This document shows, one piece after another, positions 52,307 through 61,952 of a stretch of DNA of 64,000 nt (position 1 is its first letter; each line of letters begins with the position of its first letter). The position numbers were made by a program, and so were the translations under genes. Where the stretch lies: contig NZ_OPYN01000098.1 of NCBI RefSeq assembly GCF_900277125.1, positions 28 to 64,027 on the forward strand, in the 5' to 3' direction. The notes below the pieces were generated by a model. It was not told the origin of the DNA. It searched no databases and saw only the letters and a program-made list of their open reading frames with translations. The stretch is from Pseudomonas inefficax (lineage in GTDB: Bacteria; Pseudomonadota; Gammaproteobacteria; Pseudomonadales; Pseudomonadaceae).

Positions 52307-53497
52307 ATGGCACATGTACCGCAAATAAAAATCCCCGCCACCTACATCCGTGGCGGCACCAGCAAAGGCGTGTTCTTCCGCCTGCAAGACCTGCCCGAGC
52401 GGGCGCAAGTCCCTGGCCCGGCTCGTGACGCACTGCTGCTGCGGGTGATCGGCAGCCCCGACCCTTATGGCAAGCAGATCGACGGCATGGGTGGCGCCAC
52501 CTCCAGCACCAGCAAGACCGTGATCCTGTCGCAAAGCATCAAGCCTGATCACGATGTCGACTACCTGTTCGGCCAGGTCAGCATCGACAAGGCCTTCGTT
52601 GACTGGAGCGGTAATTGCGGCAACCTCTCCGCCGCGGTTGGTTCGTTCGCCATCAGTAGCGGCCTGGTCGACCCCGCGCGCATTCCGCGCAACGGCATCG
52701 CCACCGTGCGCATCTGGCAGGCCAACATCGGCAAGACCATCATCGCCCATGTGCCGATCACCGAAGGTGAAGTGCAGGAAACCGGCGACTTCGAGCTGGA
52801 CGGGGTGACCTTCCCGGCCGCCGAGGTGCAACTGGAGTTCCTCGACCCGGCGGCGGATGAAGATGGCGACGGCGGGGCGATGTTCCCCACCGGCAACCTG
52901 GTCGATGACCTCGAGGTGCCGGGTGTCGGTACGTTCAAGGCGACTTTGATCAATGCCGGCATCCCGACCATCTTCGTCAATGCGGCGGATATCGGCTACA
53001 CCGGCACCGAACTGCAGGATGCCATCAACGGCGATCCGCAGGCGCTGCTGCGCTTCGAGACGATTCGCGCTTATGGCGCCGTGCGCATGGGCCTGATCGA
53101 CAACGTCGACCAGGCTGCCGGGCGTCAGCACACGCCGAAAGTGGCTTTCGTCGCGCCGCCGAGCACCTACACTGCGTCCAGTGGCAAAGCAGTGCAGGCA
53201 GGTGATATCGACCTGCTGGTTCGGGCCTTGTCGATGGGCAAACTGCACCATGCAATGATGGGTACGGCCGCGGTGGCCATTGGTACCGCGGCGGCCATTC
53301 CGGGCACGCTGGTCAACCTCGCCGCAGGCGGGGGCGAGCGCAGCGCCGTGCGTTTCGGCCACCCCTCGGGCACCCTGCGGGTCGGGGCCGAGGCGCGCCA
53401 GGTGAATGGTGAATGGACAGTGACCAAGGCAATCATGAGCCGCAGTGCTCGCGTGCTGATGGAGGGCTGGGTTCGCGTGCCTGGCGATAGCTTCTAA
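52307..53497 (+). CDS. prpF: 2-methylaconitate cis-trans isomerase PrpF
   Basis: 396 residues, diaminopimelate-epimerase-like fold. Converts the AcnD product into the 2-methyl-cis-aconitate used by AcnB. Blocks: YIRGGTSKGVFF, GMGGATSSTSKTV, DWSGNCGNLSAAVGSFAI with catalytic Cys, and GKLHHAMMGTAAVAIG. AGGAATTG sits before the ATG at 52307. Confidence 0.96.
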   Translation: MAHVPQIKIPATYIRGGTSKGVFFRLQDLPERAQVPGPARDALLLRVIGSPDPYGKQIDGMGGATSSTSKTVILSQSIKPDHDVDYLFGQVSIDKAFVDWSGNCGNLSAAVGSFAISSGLVDPARIPRNGIATVRIWQANIGKTIIAHVPITEGEVQETGDFELDGVTFPAAEVQLEFLDPAADEDGDGGAMFPTGNLVDDLEVPGVGTFKATLINAGIPTIFVNAADIGYTGTELQDAINGDPQALLRFETIRAYGAVRMGLIDNVDQAAGRQHTPKVAFVAPPSTYTASSGKAVQAGDIDLLVRALSMGKLHHAMMGTAAVAIGTAAAIPGTLVNLAAGGGERSAVRFGHPSGTLRVGAEARQVNGEWTVTKAIMSRSARVLMEGWVRVPGDSF

Positions 53498-53527
53498 CGC
53501 ACCACTGGCGCTCGGCTTTAGTTCGTT

Positions 53528-53628
53528 GGGGCCGCTTTGCGCCCCTTCGCGGGCTTGCCCGCTCCTACACGGTTTGCGCGGTACCTGTAGGAGCGGCCTT
53601 GTGTCGCGAAGGGCTGCAAAGCAGCCCC
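53528..53628. repeat. Mixed REP pair between prpF and prpD
   Basis: The left unit has a CGGGCTTGCCCG core and the right a GGCCTTGTGTCGCGA core, so two families are combined. They share only the CTGTAGGAGC / GCTCCTACA heads and the outer GGGGC stems. Confidence 0.8.
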
Positions 53629-53651
53629 GGCAATTCTGAAGGGAGCTGGAT

Positions 53652-55136
53652 ATGAGCGCCAACGTAGACCTCAACGCCCGCCCGGACTACGACCGGGTGC
53701 TGCAAACCCTCGCCGAATACGCCCTCACGTACCGGGTCGATTCCGCCGAAGCCCTGGATACCGCGCGCAACTGCCTGATGGATACCCTCGGCTGCGGCTT
53801 GCTGGCCCTGCGCTTCCCCGAATGCACCAAGCTGCTCGGCCCGCAAGTGGAAGGCACCCTGGTGCCCAATGGCGCCCGCGTCCCGGGCACCGCCTACCGC
53901 CTCGACCCGGTGAAGGCCGCCTGGGACATCGGCTGCACGGTGCGCTGGCTGGACTACAACGATACCTGGCTGGCCGCCGAATGGGCCCACCCTTCGGATA
54001 ACCTCGGCGGCATCCTGGCCGTTGCCGATCACCTGTCGCAGAAGCGCGTGGCCGCAGGCGAGGCACCGCTGCTGATGCGCGATGTGCTCGAAGCCATGGT
54101 CATGGCTCATGAGATCCAGGGCGTACTGGCGCTGGAAAACGCCTTCAACCGCGTTGGCCTCGACCACGTGATACTGGTCAAGGTGGCCTCCACCGCGGTG
54201 TGCGCCAGGCTGATGGGGGCCAACCGTGAGCAAATGCTGAGCGCCTTGTCCCATGCCTTTGTCGATGGCCAGGCGCTGCGTACCTACCGCCATGCGCCCA
54301 ACGCCGGTTCGCGCAAATCGTGGGCCGCCGGTGATGCCTCCAGCCGTGGCGTGCGCCTGGCCGATATTGCCCTGCGTGGCGAGATGGGCGTGCCGGGCGT
54401 GCTCACTGCGCCACAGTGGGGCTTCTACGATGTGTTGTTCAGCCACACCAACAAGGACCTTGCGCTCAAGCCATCCGAGCAGCAAGAGCTGCGCCTGCCG
54501 CAAGCCCTGGGTAGCTACGTGATGGAAAACGTGCTGTTCAAGGTCAGTTTCCCTGCCGAGTTCCACGCCCAGACCGCCTGCGAGGCGGCGATAACCTTGC
54601 ATCCACTGGTGCGTAACCGCCTGCATGAGGTCGACCGTATCGTCATCACCACCCAAGAGTCGGCGATCCGTATCATTTCCAAGAGCGGCGCGCTGGCCAA
54701 CGCCGCCGACCGCGATCATTGTCTGCAATACATGGTGGCGGTACCGCTGATTTTCGGTCATCTGGTGGCCGAGCATTACGAAGACGCCTTCCATGCCAAC
54801 CACCCAAGCATCGACCGCCTGCGCGAGAAGATGGAGGTGGTGGAAGACCCGCGCTTCAGCCGTGAGTACCTGGAGCCGGACAAGCGCTCGATCGCCAACG
54901 CGCTGCAGGTGTTCTTCAAGGATGGCAGCAGTACCGAGCAGGTGGTGGTGGAGTACCCGATCGGGCATCGCCGGCGGCGAGTGGAGGGCATACCGTTGCT
55001 GGAGGCGAAGTTCAGGGACAACCTGGCGACGCGCTTTGCGCGGCAGCGGTGCAGGGAGATAGTGGATGTGTGCAAGGACCAGCAGAAGCTTGAGGGGATG
55101 GCGGTGCACAGGTTCGTCGACCTGTTCGTGATCTGA
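53652..55136 (+). CDS. prpD: 2-methylcitrate dehydratase PrpD
   Basis: 494 residues, MmgE/PrpD family. Metal-cluster-independent dehydratase of 2-methylcitrate. Blocks: [69 protein letters not shown]. Both it and AcnD are encoded in one operon although they act on the same substrate. GGGAGCTGG precedes the ATG. Last gene of the operon, convergent with acnB. Confidence 0.97.
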   Translation: MSANVDLNARPDYDRVLQTLAEYALTYRVDSAEALDTARNCLMDTLGCGLLALRFPECTKLLGPQVEGTLVPNGARVPGTAYRLDPVKAAWDIGCTVRWLDYNDTWLAAEWAHPSDNLGGILAVADHLSQKRVAAGEAPLLMRDVLEAMVMAHEIQGVLALENAFNRVGLDHVILVKVASTAVCARLMGANREQMLSALSHAFVDGQALRTYRHAPNAGSRKSWAAGDASSRGVRLADIALRGEMGVPGVLTAPQWGFYDVLFSHTNKDLALKPSEQQELRLPQALGSYVMENVLFKVSFPAEFHAQTACEAAITLHPLVRNRLHEVDRIVITTQESAIRIISKSGALANAADRDHCLQYMVAVPLIFGHLVAEHYEDAFHANHPSIDRLREKMEVVEDPRFSREYLEPDKRSIANALQVFFKDGSSTEQVVVEYPIGHRRRRVEGIPLLEAKFRDNLATRFARQRCREIVDVCKDQQKLEGMAVHRFVDLFVI

Positions 55137-55142
55137 GATTGC

Positions 55143-55252
55143 CTGTGCTGGCCACTTCGCGGGTGAACCCGCTCCCACCAGGTCCTGCGCAGCCCTCGAA
55201 AACTGTGGGGTCCCTGTGGGAGCGGCTTTAGCCGCGAAGAGGCCGGTACAGG
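55143..55252. repeat. Mixed REP pair between prpD and acnB
   Basis: Left unit with GCGGGTGAACCCGC core, right unit with GCGGCTTTAGCCGC core; different families facing each other. Confidence 0.8.
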
Positions 55253-55261
55253 TTGAAACAA

Positions 55262-55292
55262 GAAAGCCCCGGCATTTCTGCCGGGGCTTGCT
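55262..55292 (-). terminator. Terminator of acnB
   Basis: Stem AAGCCCCGGC/GCCGGGGCTT with loop AGAAAT on the minus strand, followed by TCTTGTTTC. Also able to stop transcripts coming from prpD. Confidence 0.85.
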
Positions 55293-55312
55293 GTTACATC
55301 CTACAACTCAGC

Positions 55313-57922
55313 TTACGCCTGAACCACCGGGATCTTGGCGTTGGCTGCGGCTTCGCGGAACTCGGCGATCTGGTCGAAGCTCAGGTAGCGGTAAACGTCG
55401 GCAGCCATGCTGTCGATGTCCTTCGCGTACTGCATGTACTCTTCGACGGTCGGCAGCTTGCCGATGATCGAAGCGACAGCAGCCAGTTCGGCCGATGCCA
55501 GGTACACGTTGGTGGCGTCGCCCAGACGGTTCGGGAAGTTACGGGTCGAGGTGGAGACCACGGTCGAGCCGGTCTGCACACGTGCCTGGTTACCCATGCA
55601 CAGCGAGCAGCCTGGCATTTCCATGCGCGCGCCGGCCTTGCCGTAGATGCCGTAGTAGCCTTCTTCGGTCAGCTGGTGAGCGTCCATCTTGGTTGGCGGT
55701 GCCAGCCACAGACGGGTCGGGATACCGCCCTTGACCTTGTCCAGCAGCTTGCCGGCGGCGCGGAAGTGGCCGATGTTGGTCATGCACGAACCGATGAACA
55801 CTTCGTCGATCTTCTCGCCCTGTACCGAAGACAGCAGGCGGGCATCGTCCGGGTCGTTCGGCGCGCAGAGCACAGGCTCTTTGACGTCGGCCAGGTCGAT
55901 CTCGATGATTTCGGCGTATTCGGCATCGGCGTCGGCCGACAGCAGCTCAGGCTTGGCCAGCCAGGCTTCCATGGCCTGGGCGCGGCGCTCCAGGGTGCGG
56001 GCATCGCCGTAGCCTTCGCCGATCATCCAGCGCAGCAGGGTGATGTTGGACTGCAGGTACTCGGCGATGGCCTTCTCTGGCAGCTTGATGGTGCAACCGG
56101 CAGCGGAACGCTCGGCCGAGGCGTCGGACAGCTCGAAGGCTTGCTCGACAGTCAGTTCGTCCAGGCCTTCGATTTCCAGGATGCGGCCGGAGAAGGCGTT
56201 TTTCTTGCCCTTCTTCTCGACGGTCAGCAGGCCTTGCTTGATGGCGTAGTAAGGGATGGCGTGGACCAGGTCACGCAGGGTGATGCCTGGTTGCAGTTTG
56301 CCCTTGAAGCGCACCAGGATCGACTCTGGCATGTCCAGCGGCATGACGCCGGTGGCAGCGGCGAATGCTACCAGGCCGGAACCGGCCGGGAACGAGATGC
56401 CGATCGGGAAGCGGGTGTGCGAGTCGCCACCGGTGCCCACGGTGTCAGGCATCAGCATGCGGTTCAGCCAGCTGTGGATGATGCCGTCGCCCGGGCGCAG
56501 CGACACGCCGCCACGGGTGCGGATGAAGTCTGGCAGGGTGTGGTGGGTGGTGACGTCGATCGGCTTCGGATACGCCGCGGTGTGGCAGAACGACTGCATT
56601 ACCAGGTCAGCGGAGAAGCCCAGGCACGCCAGGTCCTTCAGCTCGTCGCGGGTCATCGGGCCAGTGGTGTCCTGGGAACCGACAGTGGTCATCTTCGGCT
56701 CGCAGTAGGCACCTGGGCGTACGCCCTGGCCTTCAGGCAGGCCGCAAGCGCGACCAACCATTTTTTGCGCCAGGGTGAAGCCTTTGCCGGTGTCGGCAGG
56801 CTGCTCTGGCTTCTTGAACAGGTCCGATGGGCCCTGGCCCAGCTCGGCGCGGGCTTTTTCGGTCAGGCCACGGCCGACGATCAGCGGGATACGGCCGCCA
56901 GCGCGGACTTCATCCAGCAGAACTTCGGTCTTCAAGGTGAAGCTGGTAACCAGTTCGTCGCTGCCGTGACGGCGTACTTCACCTTTGTACGGGTAAACGT
57001 CGATGACGTCGCCCATCGCCAGGTTGGTGCAGTCGAATTCGATCGGCAGGGCGCCGGCGTCTTCCATGGTGTTGTAGAAGATCGGGGCGATCTTGGTGCC
57101 GAAGCAGAAGCCACCGGCGCGCTTGTTCGGTACGTACGGGATGTCGTCGCCGAAGAACCACAGCACCGAGTTGGTGGCGGATTTGCGCGAGGAACCGGTA
57201 CCGACCACGTCACCGACGTAGGCAACCGGGAAGCCCTTGGCCTTGACGGCTTCGATCTGGGCCAGCGGGCCGACCGAACCAGGCTGCGACGGCTCGATAC
57301 CGTCACGGGCCATTTTCAGCATGGCCAGGGCGTGCAGCGGGATGTCAGGGCGCGACCAGGCGTCCGGGGCAGGGGACAGGTCGTCGGTGTTGGTTTCGCC
57401 AGGCACCTTGAACACGGTCAGGGTGTATTTGTCGGCGATGGCCGGACGCGAGGTGAACCACTCGCCGGCAGCCCAGGATTCCAGCACGGCCTTGGCGTGA
57501 ACGTTGCCGGCCTTGGCTTTTTCGGCCACGTCGTGGAAGGCATCGAACATCAGCAGGGTGTGCTTGAGCTGTTCGGCCGCGACGGCGCCCAGTTCGGCGT
57601 CATCCAGCAGTGCGACCAGCGTTTCGATGTTGTAGCCGCCCTGCATGGTGCCCAGCAGTTCGGTGGCGTGCTTGCGGTCGATCAGAGGCGACTTGGCTTC
57701 GCCCTTGGCGACGGCGGAGAGGAAAGCGGCCTTGACGTAGGCAGCTTCGTCGACCCCTGGCGGTACGCGGTTGGTGATCAGGTCTACGAGGAAGGCTTCT
57801 TCGCCGGCCGGCGGGTTTTTCAGCAGCTCGACCAGGCCTGCAGTTTGTTCGGCGTTCAGCGGCTGGGGCACGATGCCCAGGGCGGCACGCTCTTCGATGT
57901 GTTTGCGGTAGGCTTCAAGCAC
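55313..57922 (-). CDS. acnB: Bifunctional aconitase B / 2-methylisocitrate dehydratase
   Basis: 869 residues with the GTG start at 57922, exactly AcnB length (N-terminus [16 protein letters not shown]); GAGGGAA lies six bases upstream. An ATG at 57937 would add five residues. AcnB order is kept: HEAT-like N-terminal domain, swivel domain with [12 protein letters not shown], then the catalytic part with [14 protein letters not shown] and the cluster cysteines [11 protein letters not shown] and [11 protein letters not shown]. Serves the TCA cycle and hydrates 2-methyl-cis-aconitate in the methylcitrate cycle. Its leader is long and highly structured (see finding). Confidence 0.97.
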   Translation of the reverse strand: MLEAYRKHIEERAALGIVPQPLNAEQTAGLVELLKNPPAGEEAFLVDLITNRVPPGVDEAAYVKAAFLSAVAKGEAKSPLIDRKHATELLGTMQGGYNIETLVALLDDAELGAVAAEQLKHTLLMFDAFHDVAEKAKAGNVHAKAVLESWAAGEWFTSRPAIADKYTLTVFKVPGETNTDDLSPAPDAWSRPDIPLHALAMLKMARDGIEPSQPGSVGPLAQIEAVKAKGFPVAYVGDVVGTGSSRKSATNSVLWFFGDDIPYVPNKRAGGFCFGTKIAPIFYNTMEDAGALPIEFDCTNLAMGDVIDVYPYKGEVRRHGSDELVTSFTLKTEVLLDEVRAGGRIPLIVGRGLTEKARAELGQGPSDLFKKPEQPADTGKGFTLAQKMVGRACGLPEGQGVRPGAYCEPKMTTVGSQDTTGPMTRDELKDLACLGFSADLVMQSFCHTAAYPKPIDVTTHHTLPDFIRTRGGVSLRPGDGIIHSWLNRMLMPDTVGTGGDSHTRFPIGISFPAGSGLVAFAAATGVMPLDMPESILVRFKGKLQPGITLRDLVHAIPYYAIKQGLLTVEKKGKKNAFSGRILEIEGLDELTVEQAFELSDASAERSAAGCTIKLPEKAIAEYLQSNITLLRWMIGEGYGDARTLERRAQAMEAWLAKPELLSADADAEYAEIIEIDLADVKEPVLCAPNDPDDARLLSSVQGEKIDEVFIGSCMTNIGHFRAAGKLLDKVKGGIPTRLWLAPPTKMDAHQLTEEGYYGIYGKAGARMEMPGCSLCMGNQARVQTGSTVVSTSTRNFPNRLGDATNVYLASAELAAVASIIGKLPTVEEYMQYAKDIDSMAADVYRYLSFDQIAEFREAAANAKIPVVQA

Positions 57923-58043
57923 AGTTATTTCCCTCATCAGTGGTCCCTAAAGGGGGTCCGGGACGCTCATCCAGCATTCGATGCACCCATGCGCTGCCAC
58001 GGCTTTGTGGGCCGCCCAGCCAGAGTCGCAAAGAATCCTTACA

Positions 58044-58179
58044 GAAGCTGCTTTCAAAGTTTTACGCCAGCAGAACGGGGAGCTGATGAGGGCTGGCACG
58101 GGCATGCGAGGGTTGCATGGCCCGGGCCAACGCCGTTCTACCGGATGAACTGTGCTCGTGACGCTTTGAAAACAGCTTC
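58044..58179 (-). ncRNA. Long nested-helix element in the predicted acnB leader
   Basis: Three helices nest around one axis: 58044-58059 with 58164-58179 (16 positions, one mismatch), AGAACGG at 58072-58078 with CCGTTCT at 58133-58139, and 58094-58107 with 58115-58129 (14 positions, one mismatch and one bulge) closing a seven-base loop. It lies between the predicted promoter and the GTG start of acnB. I do not recognise a known RNA family. A mobile palindrome is the alternative. Confidence 0.5.
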
Positions 58180-58213
58180 CAACGGACATTGTTGCCTTTG
58201 AAAAGGCCGGATG

Positions 58214-58242
58214 ATTCTACGGCAAAAAAAGCCCGAAAGTAA
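58214..58242 (-). promoter_or_regulatory. Predicted acnB promoter
   Basis: On the minus strand TTACTT (58242-58237), 17-base spacer, TAGAAT (58219-58214). Transcription would begin near 58207, giving a leader of about 285 bases. Confidence 0.55.
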
Positions 58243-58328
58243 GGCGGCGATGATGACTTTAACGAGTGACCCTGGTTAGACAAAGGGCTAACATGAGCCC
58301 GTGTTCCACCGCCAAGCTGTTGTTTTTC

Positions 58329-58796
58329 ATGTCCAACAAGTCCATCAAGACCCCTTGCGTCGGCCTGTGCTCCACGGTGTACGGAGACACGGTGTGCCGT
58401 GGCTGCAAGCGTTTCCACCACGAAGTGATCAACTGGAACGGCTACGACGATGCGCAGAAGCGCGCGGTGTGGCTGCGCCTGGAGCAGTTGCTGGTGCAGG
58501 TGATGATGGCCAAGCTGGAAGTGTTCGACAAAGGCTTGCTGCGCCAGCAACTGGAGCAGCGCTCCATCCGCTTTGTCGAGCAGCAATCGGAGTATTGCTG
58601 GGCGTACCAGCTGATTGCCCGCGGGGCGCGGATGATCCGCGACCTGGAGGCCTACGGCATGGTGCTGCTCCCCGAATTCCGCGAATGGGAGCTGCCACAA
58701 CTGCGCGATGCCATCGACCGCGAGTTCTTCCTGCTTTCAGAGGCGCACTACCAGCGCTATATCGCCCCGGCGTTCCTGCAACAGGCTTTGGAGTAG
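58329..58796 (+). CDS. DUF1289 family protein
   Basis: 155 residues. N-terminal DUF1289 domain with four cysteines, PCVGLCSTVYGDTVCRGCKRFHHEVINW, likely a small metal site. The rest is helical. Divergent from acnB with the structured region between them. I use the Met before SNKSIKTP; two upstream Mets in frame are possible. No established role; some relatives are called Fe-S proteins without proof. Confidence 0.82.
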   Translation: MSNKSIKTPCVGLCSTVYGDTVCRGCKRFHHEVINWNGYDDAQKRAVWLRLEQLLVQVMMAKLEVFDKGLLRQQLEQRSIRFVEQQSEYCWAYQLIARGARMIRDLEAYGMVLLPEFREWELPQLRDAIDREFFLLSEAHYQRYIAPAFLQQALE

Positions 58797-58868
58797 GCAG
58801 TTTCCCGCTGATCTTGGTTGGCTTTGCTCGCGTAGTGTCCGGCGTTTCTCCTGTTCAGGAAGCGTCCC

Positions 58869-60128
58869 ATGACCGACTATGTCTACCACCCGGAATTCTC
58901 CTTTCTGGCCCGCTGCTGGTGGCAGCTGACCGATGAGCTCCTGCGTCCCGACCAGTGGGACGCTTCGACCGCCAAGCTCGCCCCCATGTGGCTGCATCAT
59001 GGCGGGGCCGGGTTTCACAACGACGACTGGTACCGGTACCTGCGGGCCGAACCGGAAGGCTCCGGGCCATTGCGACTGGAGGCAGAGGACTTCACCAGGC
59101 CTGGTCATGTTTACGGCGAGCTGTTCTGGTTTGGCGCCTATATCAGTGGTTCGGACCGGACCGGGGCTACGTTGCGCTATGAAATGCGGCCTTATGACAG
59201 AAACTGGAAACCGCTGAACCGGATCGTCCACAGTAACCCCGGGGCGTTGTCAGGCTATGCGGGCATCAAGGACCAGGCCGAAGCGGCGGCCGGGCGCCAG
59301 CGTTTGACCGACCCGGTGCACCTGTGGAACCTGGAAGGCATCAACCATAAGGATTTCCAGCGCGGGGCGCGGTTATGCAACGTGTTTCTGTTCAATGCCG
59401 CCGGGCAACGGGCCAGGCGCTATGAAAGGTCGGGGGCGTGGCTGATAAACACGCTGGCGGGCCAGCCAGGCCTGATGGCTCTGGAAGTCCTGGATTACGC
59501 CCATGAAGCACGTGAGGTCGCCTGGGGGGCGGGCCTGCAGCGTGTGGGCAGCCGCTATGTGTTCAAACCAGAGCACAGTTTCATCGCCCGCGCGTGGTGG
59601 CGGCCGGATGAGACGCCAGTCGCCCGGCCCGGCGAGGCGGATGGCGTGTCGGGTTTGGTTGCAGCGCGTTTTGACGAAGGCGTGGAGTGGCACCCAAGGG
59701 CAAAGTTGAGCGTGGAGCAGACAGATGCCTTGGGCATGCGTTGGGGCGACGATGAAACCCGTCCGGCATGCGAGCGTTTCTGGTTTGCCGCCTACGTCGA
59801 TAACGGGGTGTATGCCTATGAGATCTGGCCGCTTGACCAACGTGGCCGGCGCCTGAATTTCACCCTGCGCAAACAGCAGGGCTGGACCATGAGCCTGGCC
59901 CGGCGTTGGGCGTCGGACCGTGCGGAGGCGGATTTCCTCTGGCATCTGGACGGCTTGGACCCGGTTGCCTTGCAGGCGGGGGCAACAGTGGCCAACGTGA
60001 AACTCAGGCACAGCAATGGCCGAGTCGTTAAGCTGGCAGATCGCAGCGAACGCAGGCTGGGTACCGAGACGTTGGGTGCAGAAGGATCGCTGACTGTGCA
60101 GGTGGTGGAAACGTCGGCCAGGTTCTAG
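58869..60128 (+). CDS. Unknown protein made of two copies of one domain
   Basis: 419 residues, no signal peptide, no membrane segment. Residues about 3-185 and 226-400 are clearly related: YHPEFSFLARCWW pairs with FKPEHSFIARAWW, ELFWFGAYISG with RFWFAAYVDNG, LRYEMRPYDRNWKPLN with YAYEIWPLDQRGRRLN, and HLWNLEGI...RGARLCNVFLFNAAG with FLWHLDGL...AGATVANVKLRHSNG. Rich in Trp and Tyr, beta-strand-like. I do not recognise the family. It is separate from the DUF1289 gene by 72 bases and ends at a hairpin shared with queD. Confidence 0.85.
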   Translation: MTDYVYHPEFSFLARCWWQLTDELLRPDQWDASTAKLAPMWLHHGGAGFHNDDWYRYLRAEPEGSGPLRLEAEDFTRPGHVYGELFWFGAYISGSDRTGATLRYEMRPYDRNWKPLNRIVHSNPGALSGYAGIKDQAEAAAGRQRLTDPVHLWNLEGINHKDFQRGARLCNVFLFNAAGQRARRYERSGAWLINTLAGQPGLMALEVLDYAHEAREVAWGAGLQRVGSRYVFKPEHSFIARAWWRPDETPVARPGEADGVSGLVAARFDEGVEWHPRAKLSVEQTDALGMRWGDDETRPACERFWFAAYVDNGVYAYEIWPLDQRGRRLNFTLRKQQGWTMSLARRWASDRAEADFLWHLDGLDPVALQAGATVANVKLRHSNGRVVKLADRSERRLGTETLGAEGSLTVQVVETSARF

Positions 60129-60135
60129 GGAAGCA

Positions 60136-60160
60136 CAAGGGCGCTGGTACAGCGCCCTTG
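60136..60160. terminator. Hairpin between convergent genes
   Basis: CAAGGGCGCT/AGCGCCCTTG perfect stem with loop GGTAC, eight bases after one stop and seven before the queD stop. No long T run. Confidence 0.65.
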
Positions 60161-60167
60161 CCGGGGC

Positions 60168-60524
60168 TCAGTCGCCGCTGTACTCGCAGCCACTGGTGCA
60201 GGTCTCGTGGATGCGCACCTTCGACAGCTCAGGCATCAGCGGCTTGACCTGGTCCCAGATCCACTTGGCGATCACTTCGCTGGTTGGGTTTTCCAGGCCC
60301 GGGATATCGTTCAGGTAGTTGTGGTCCAGCTGCTCGTAGATCGGCTTGAAGATCGCCTTGACCTCGGCGAAATCGCGGATCCAGCCGGTATGCGGGTCGA
60401 GCGGGCCGGTCAGGTGCAGGCCGACCTTGAACGAGTGGCCGTGCAGGCGGCCGCATTTGTGTCCGGCAGGGACGTTGGGCAGGCGGTGTGCCGATTCGAA
60501 TGTGAACTCTTTGAAAATTTCCAC
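60168..60524 (-). CDS. queD: 6-carboxytetrahydropterin synthase QueD
   Basis: 118 residues from a GTG start at 60524 (N-terminus [21 protein letters not shown]). Queuosine pathway enzyme making 6-carboxy-tetrahydropterin from dihydroneopterin triphosphate. Zinc histidines in ESAHRL and RLHGHS, catalytic Cys in [10 protein letters not shown], and the conserved [10 protein letters not shown] end. The upstream frame adds a 16-residue stretch not found in the family. Ribosome site is weak. Confidence 0.93.
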   Translation of the reverse strand: MEIFKEFTFESAHRLPNVPAGHKCGRLHGHSFKVGLHLTGPLDPHTGWIRDFAEVKAIFKPIYEQLDHNYLNDIPGLENPTSEVIAKWIWDQVKPLMPELSKVRIHETCTSGCEYSGD

Positions 60525-60577
60525 GCTGGCATGACTCTGTGTGAATCGATAATGCGCGCAGTCTACCAGCATGGCCG

Positions 60578-61657
60578 CTACAAGGCTTGCAGGCGTTCAT
60601 GCAACCGCCCGGTGGCGATCAGCTCCAGCAGCTCGTCGCCCAGCCGCTGGCTCTCGGCAATGGCCTTGTACCAGTAGCGTTTACGGCTTGGTGCATCACC
60701 CATGAAGCGCTTGAAATCGTTGCGATCGGGCAGCTTGCCGTAGGGCAGGGCCGCCAGGTACTGCGGCGAAGGCGTCATCAACAGCACGTTCTGCAGGCGT
60801 GTGGCATCGCCCCTGCGCCAGGGCAGTGCCTTGTCGAACCAGCCTGGCACCACCTTGTCGGTGAAATGCGGGTACAGCACCAGGTCGTCGCCGCGGTAGG
60901 GCAGGTCGAGGTGGTAGTCGAGCAGGCCGCCGTCGCGGTAGGTACCCGTACCTGCGCCGGGGATGTCTTTCACACCTGTCATGACCATTGGGATGGAACC
61001 CGAGGCGAGCAGGGCATGGCGCAGGTTGGCCAGGTCCAGCGGCAGGCAGCGCGAGGGGAAGTCGGTCAGTGCATCGAGCGGCGGCGTGGCGCGGCCGTCG
61101 TGCAGGATGATGCGCTCGAAGTGCCGAGCCAGGCGCGAACGGCCTAGCAGGTTGCTGGCGATCACCGAGCCCAGGCCGAGGCCCAGGCGGCCGCGATGGT
61201 CGTGGGCGAGCTGGCCATGGCTCTTCACCACCAGGATGTTCAGGCGATAGTGCGGGTTGGCCAGCAGCTGGCCGTCGCGCCCTTGCAGCAGGTCATCGAG
61301 CATGTGCTGGCAGCTGCGGCTGATTTCGGCCGGGGTGACGCCTTTGGCGAAATCCTGCTCGGTGTACAGTTCGCCAAGGCGACGGATGCCTGCGACCGGG
61401 TCGTCGAGGCAGGCACTGGCGAAGCGCCAGGCGCCGATCGAGGCTCCGATCAACGCACGCTGGCGTGGTGCCGACGGCAGCCACTCACCGAACAGCGCCA
61501 GGTCCAGGCCCTGGATGCCCAGCGGCTTCGGCCCACCGGCCGCACCCGGCAGCACACCGACATCGGCTGCCTGCAGGCCGCGCTCGCGGACCTGCCGCAG
61601 GGCACGTTGGCCGGCCTTGAAGGTGAGGGCGGGGTATTTGATGTGAATGGCGCTCAT
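60578..61657 (-). CDS. Patatin-like phospholipase family protein
   Basis: 359 residues. Nucleophile elbow GASIGAWR, oxyanion region PGAAGGPK and Asp in [14 protein letters not shown]. Differs from the RssA-like patatin elsewhere in this window: the oxyanion loop is AAGGPK and the middle (residues 100-210) is longer. No signal peptide. Start at 61657 with AGAGAC upstream; a frame to 61702 is unlikely. Substrate unknown. Confidence 0.82.
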   Translation of the reverse strand: MSAIHIKYPALTFKAGQRALRQVRERGLQAADVGVLPGAAGGPKPLGIQGLDLALFGEWLPSAPRQRALIGASIGAWRFASACLDDPVAGIRRLGELYTEQDFAKGVTPAEISRSCQHMLDDLLQGRDGQLLANPHYRLNILVVKSHGQLAHDHRGRLGLGLGSVIASNLLGRSRLARHFERIILHDGRATPPLDALTDFPSRCLPLDLANLRHALLASGSIPMVMTGVKDIPGAGTGTYRDGGLLDYHLDLPYRGDDLVLYPHFTDKVVPGWFDKALPWRRGDATRLQNVLLMTPSPQYLAALPYGKLPDRNDFKRFMGDAPSRKRYWYKAIAESQRLGDELLELIATGRLHERLQAL

Positions 61658-61714
61658 GGCGGGTCTCTTCGGCGGCAGGCGAGTCATGGTAAAGGGTTCC
61701 AAGCACGCACAGGG

Positions 61715-61811
61715 CCTGTAGGAGCAGCCTTGTGCTGCGAAGAGGCAATTACTGGCGAAGAAAATCGGTTGCCCTACCGGCCCATTCGCAGCACAAGGCT
61801 GCTCCTACAGG
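61715..61811. repeat. Inverted repeat of the GCAGCCTTGTGCTGCGAA type
   Basis: Perfect 27-base arms 61715-61741 and 61785-61811 with a 43-base loop, upstream of the patatin gene and of the PepSY operon. Confidence 0.9.
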
Positions 61812-61888
61812 TATTTGCGCCATTGCCTAAGGCTGTGATGAACCTGTGGGAGCTGCGCTATCATGCCGCCAGTTGTTTTCAGGTTGAA

Positions 61889-61914
61889 TTAAGGACCGGT
61901 GGTTAATCTTAACC
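61889..61914 (+). promoter_or_regulatory. Candidate operator of the PepSY/two-component operon
   Basis: GGTTAATCTTAACC at 61901-61914 is a perfect inverted repeat of six-base arms. A further TTAAG lies at 61889-61893, so two TTAA-type half sites face each other. Position 39-64 bases before the first ATG suits autoregulation by the response regulator. Confidence 0.45.
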
Positions 61915-61952
61915 CCGTAGACAACTTGCACAGTTCTCAGGAGAGAAGAACG

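Noticed and set aside
55253..58201. 982-codon plus-strand frame opposite acnB
   Set aside because: Its composition is that of an antisense shadow of a GC-rich gene; acnB on the other strand has all catalytic motifs and exact length.
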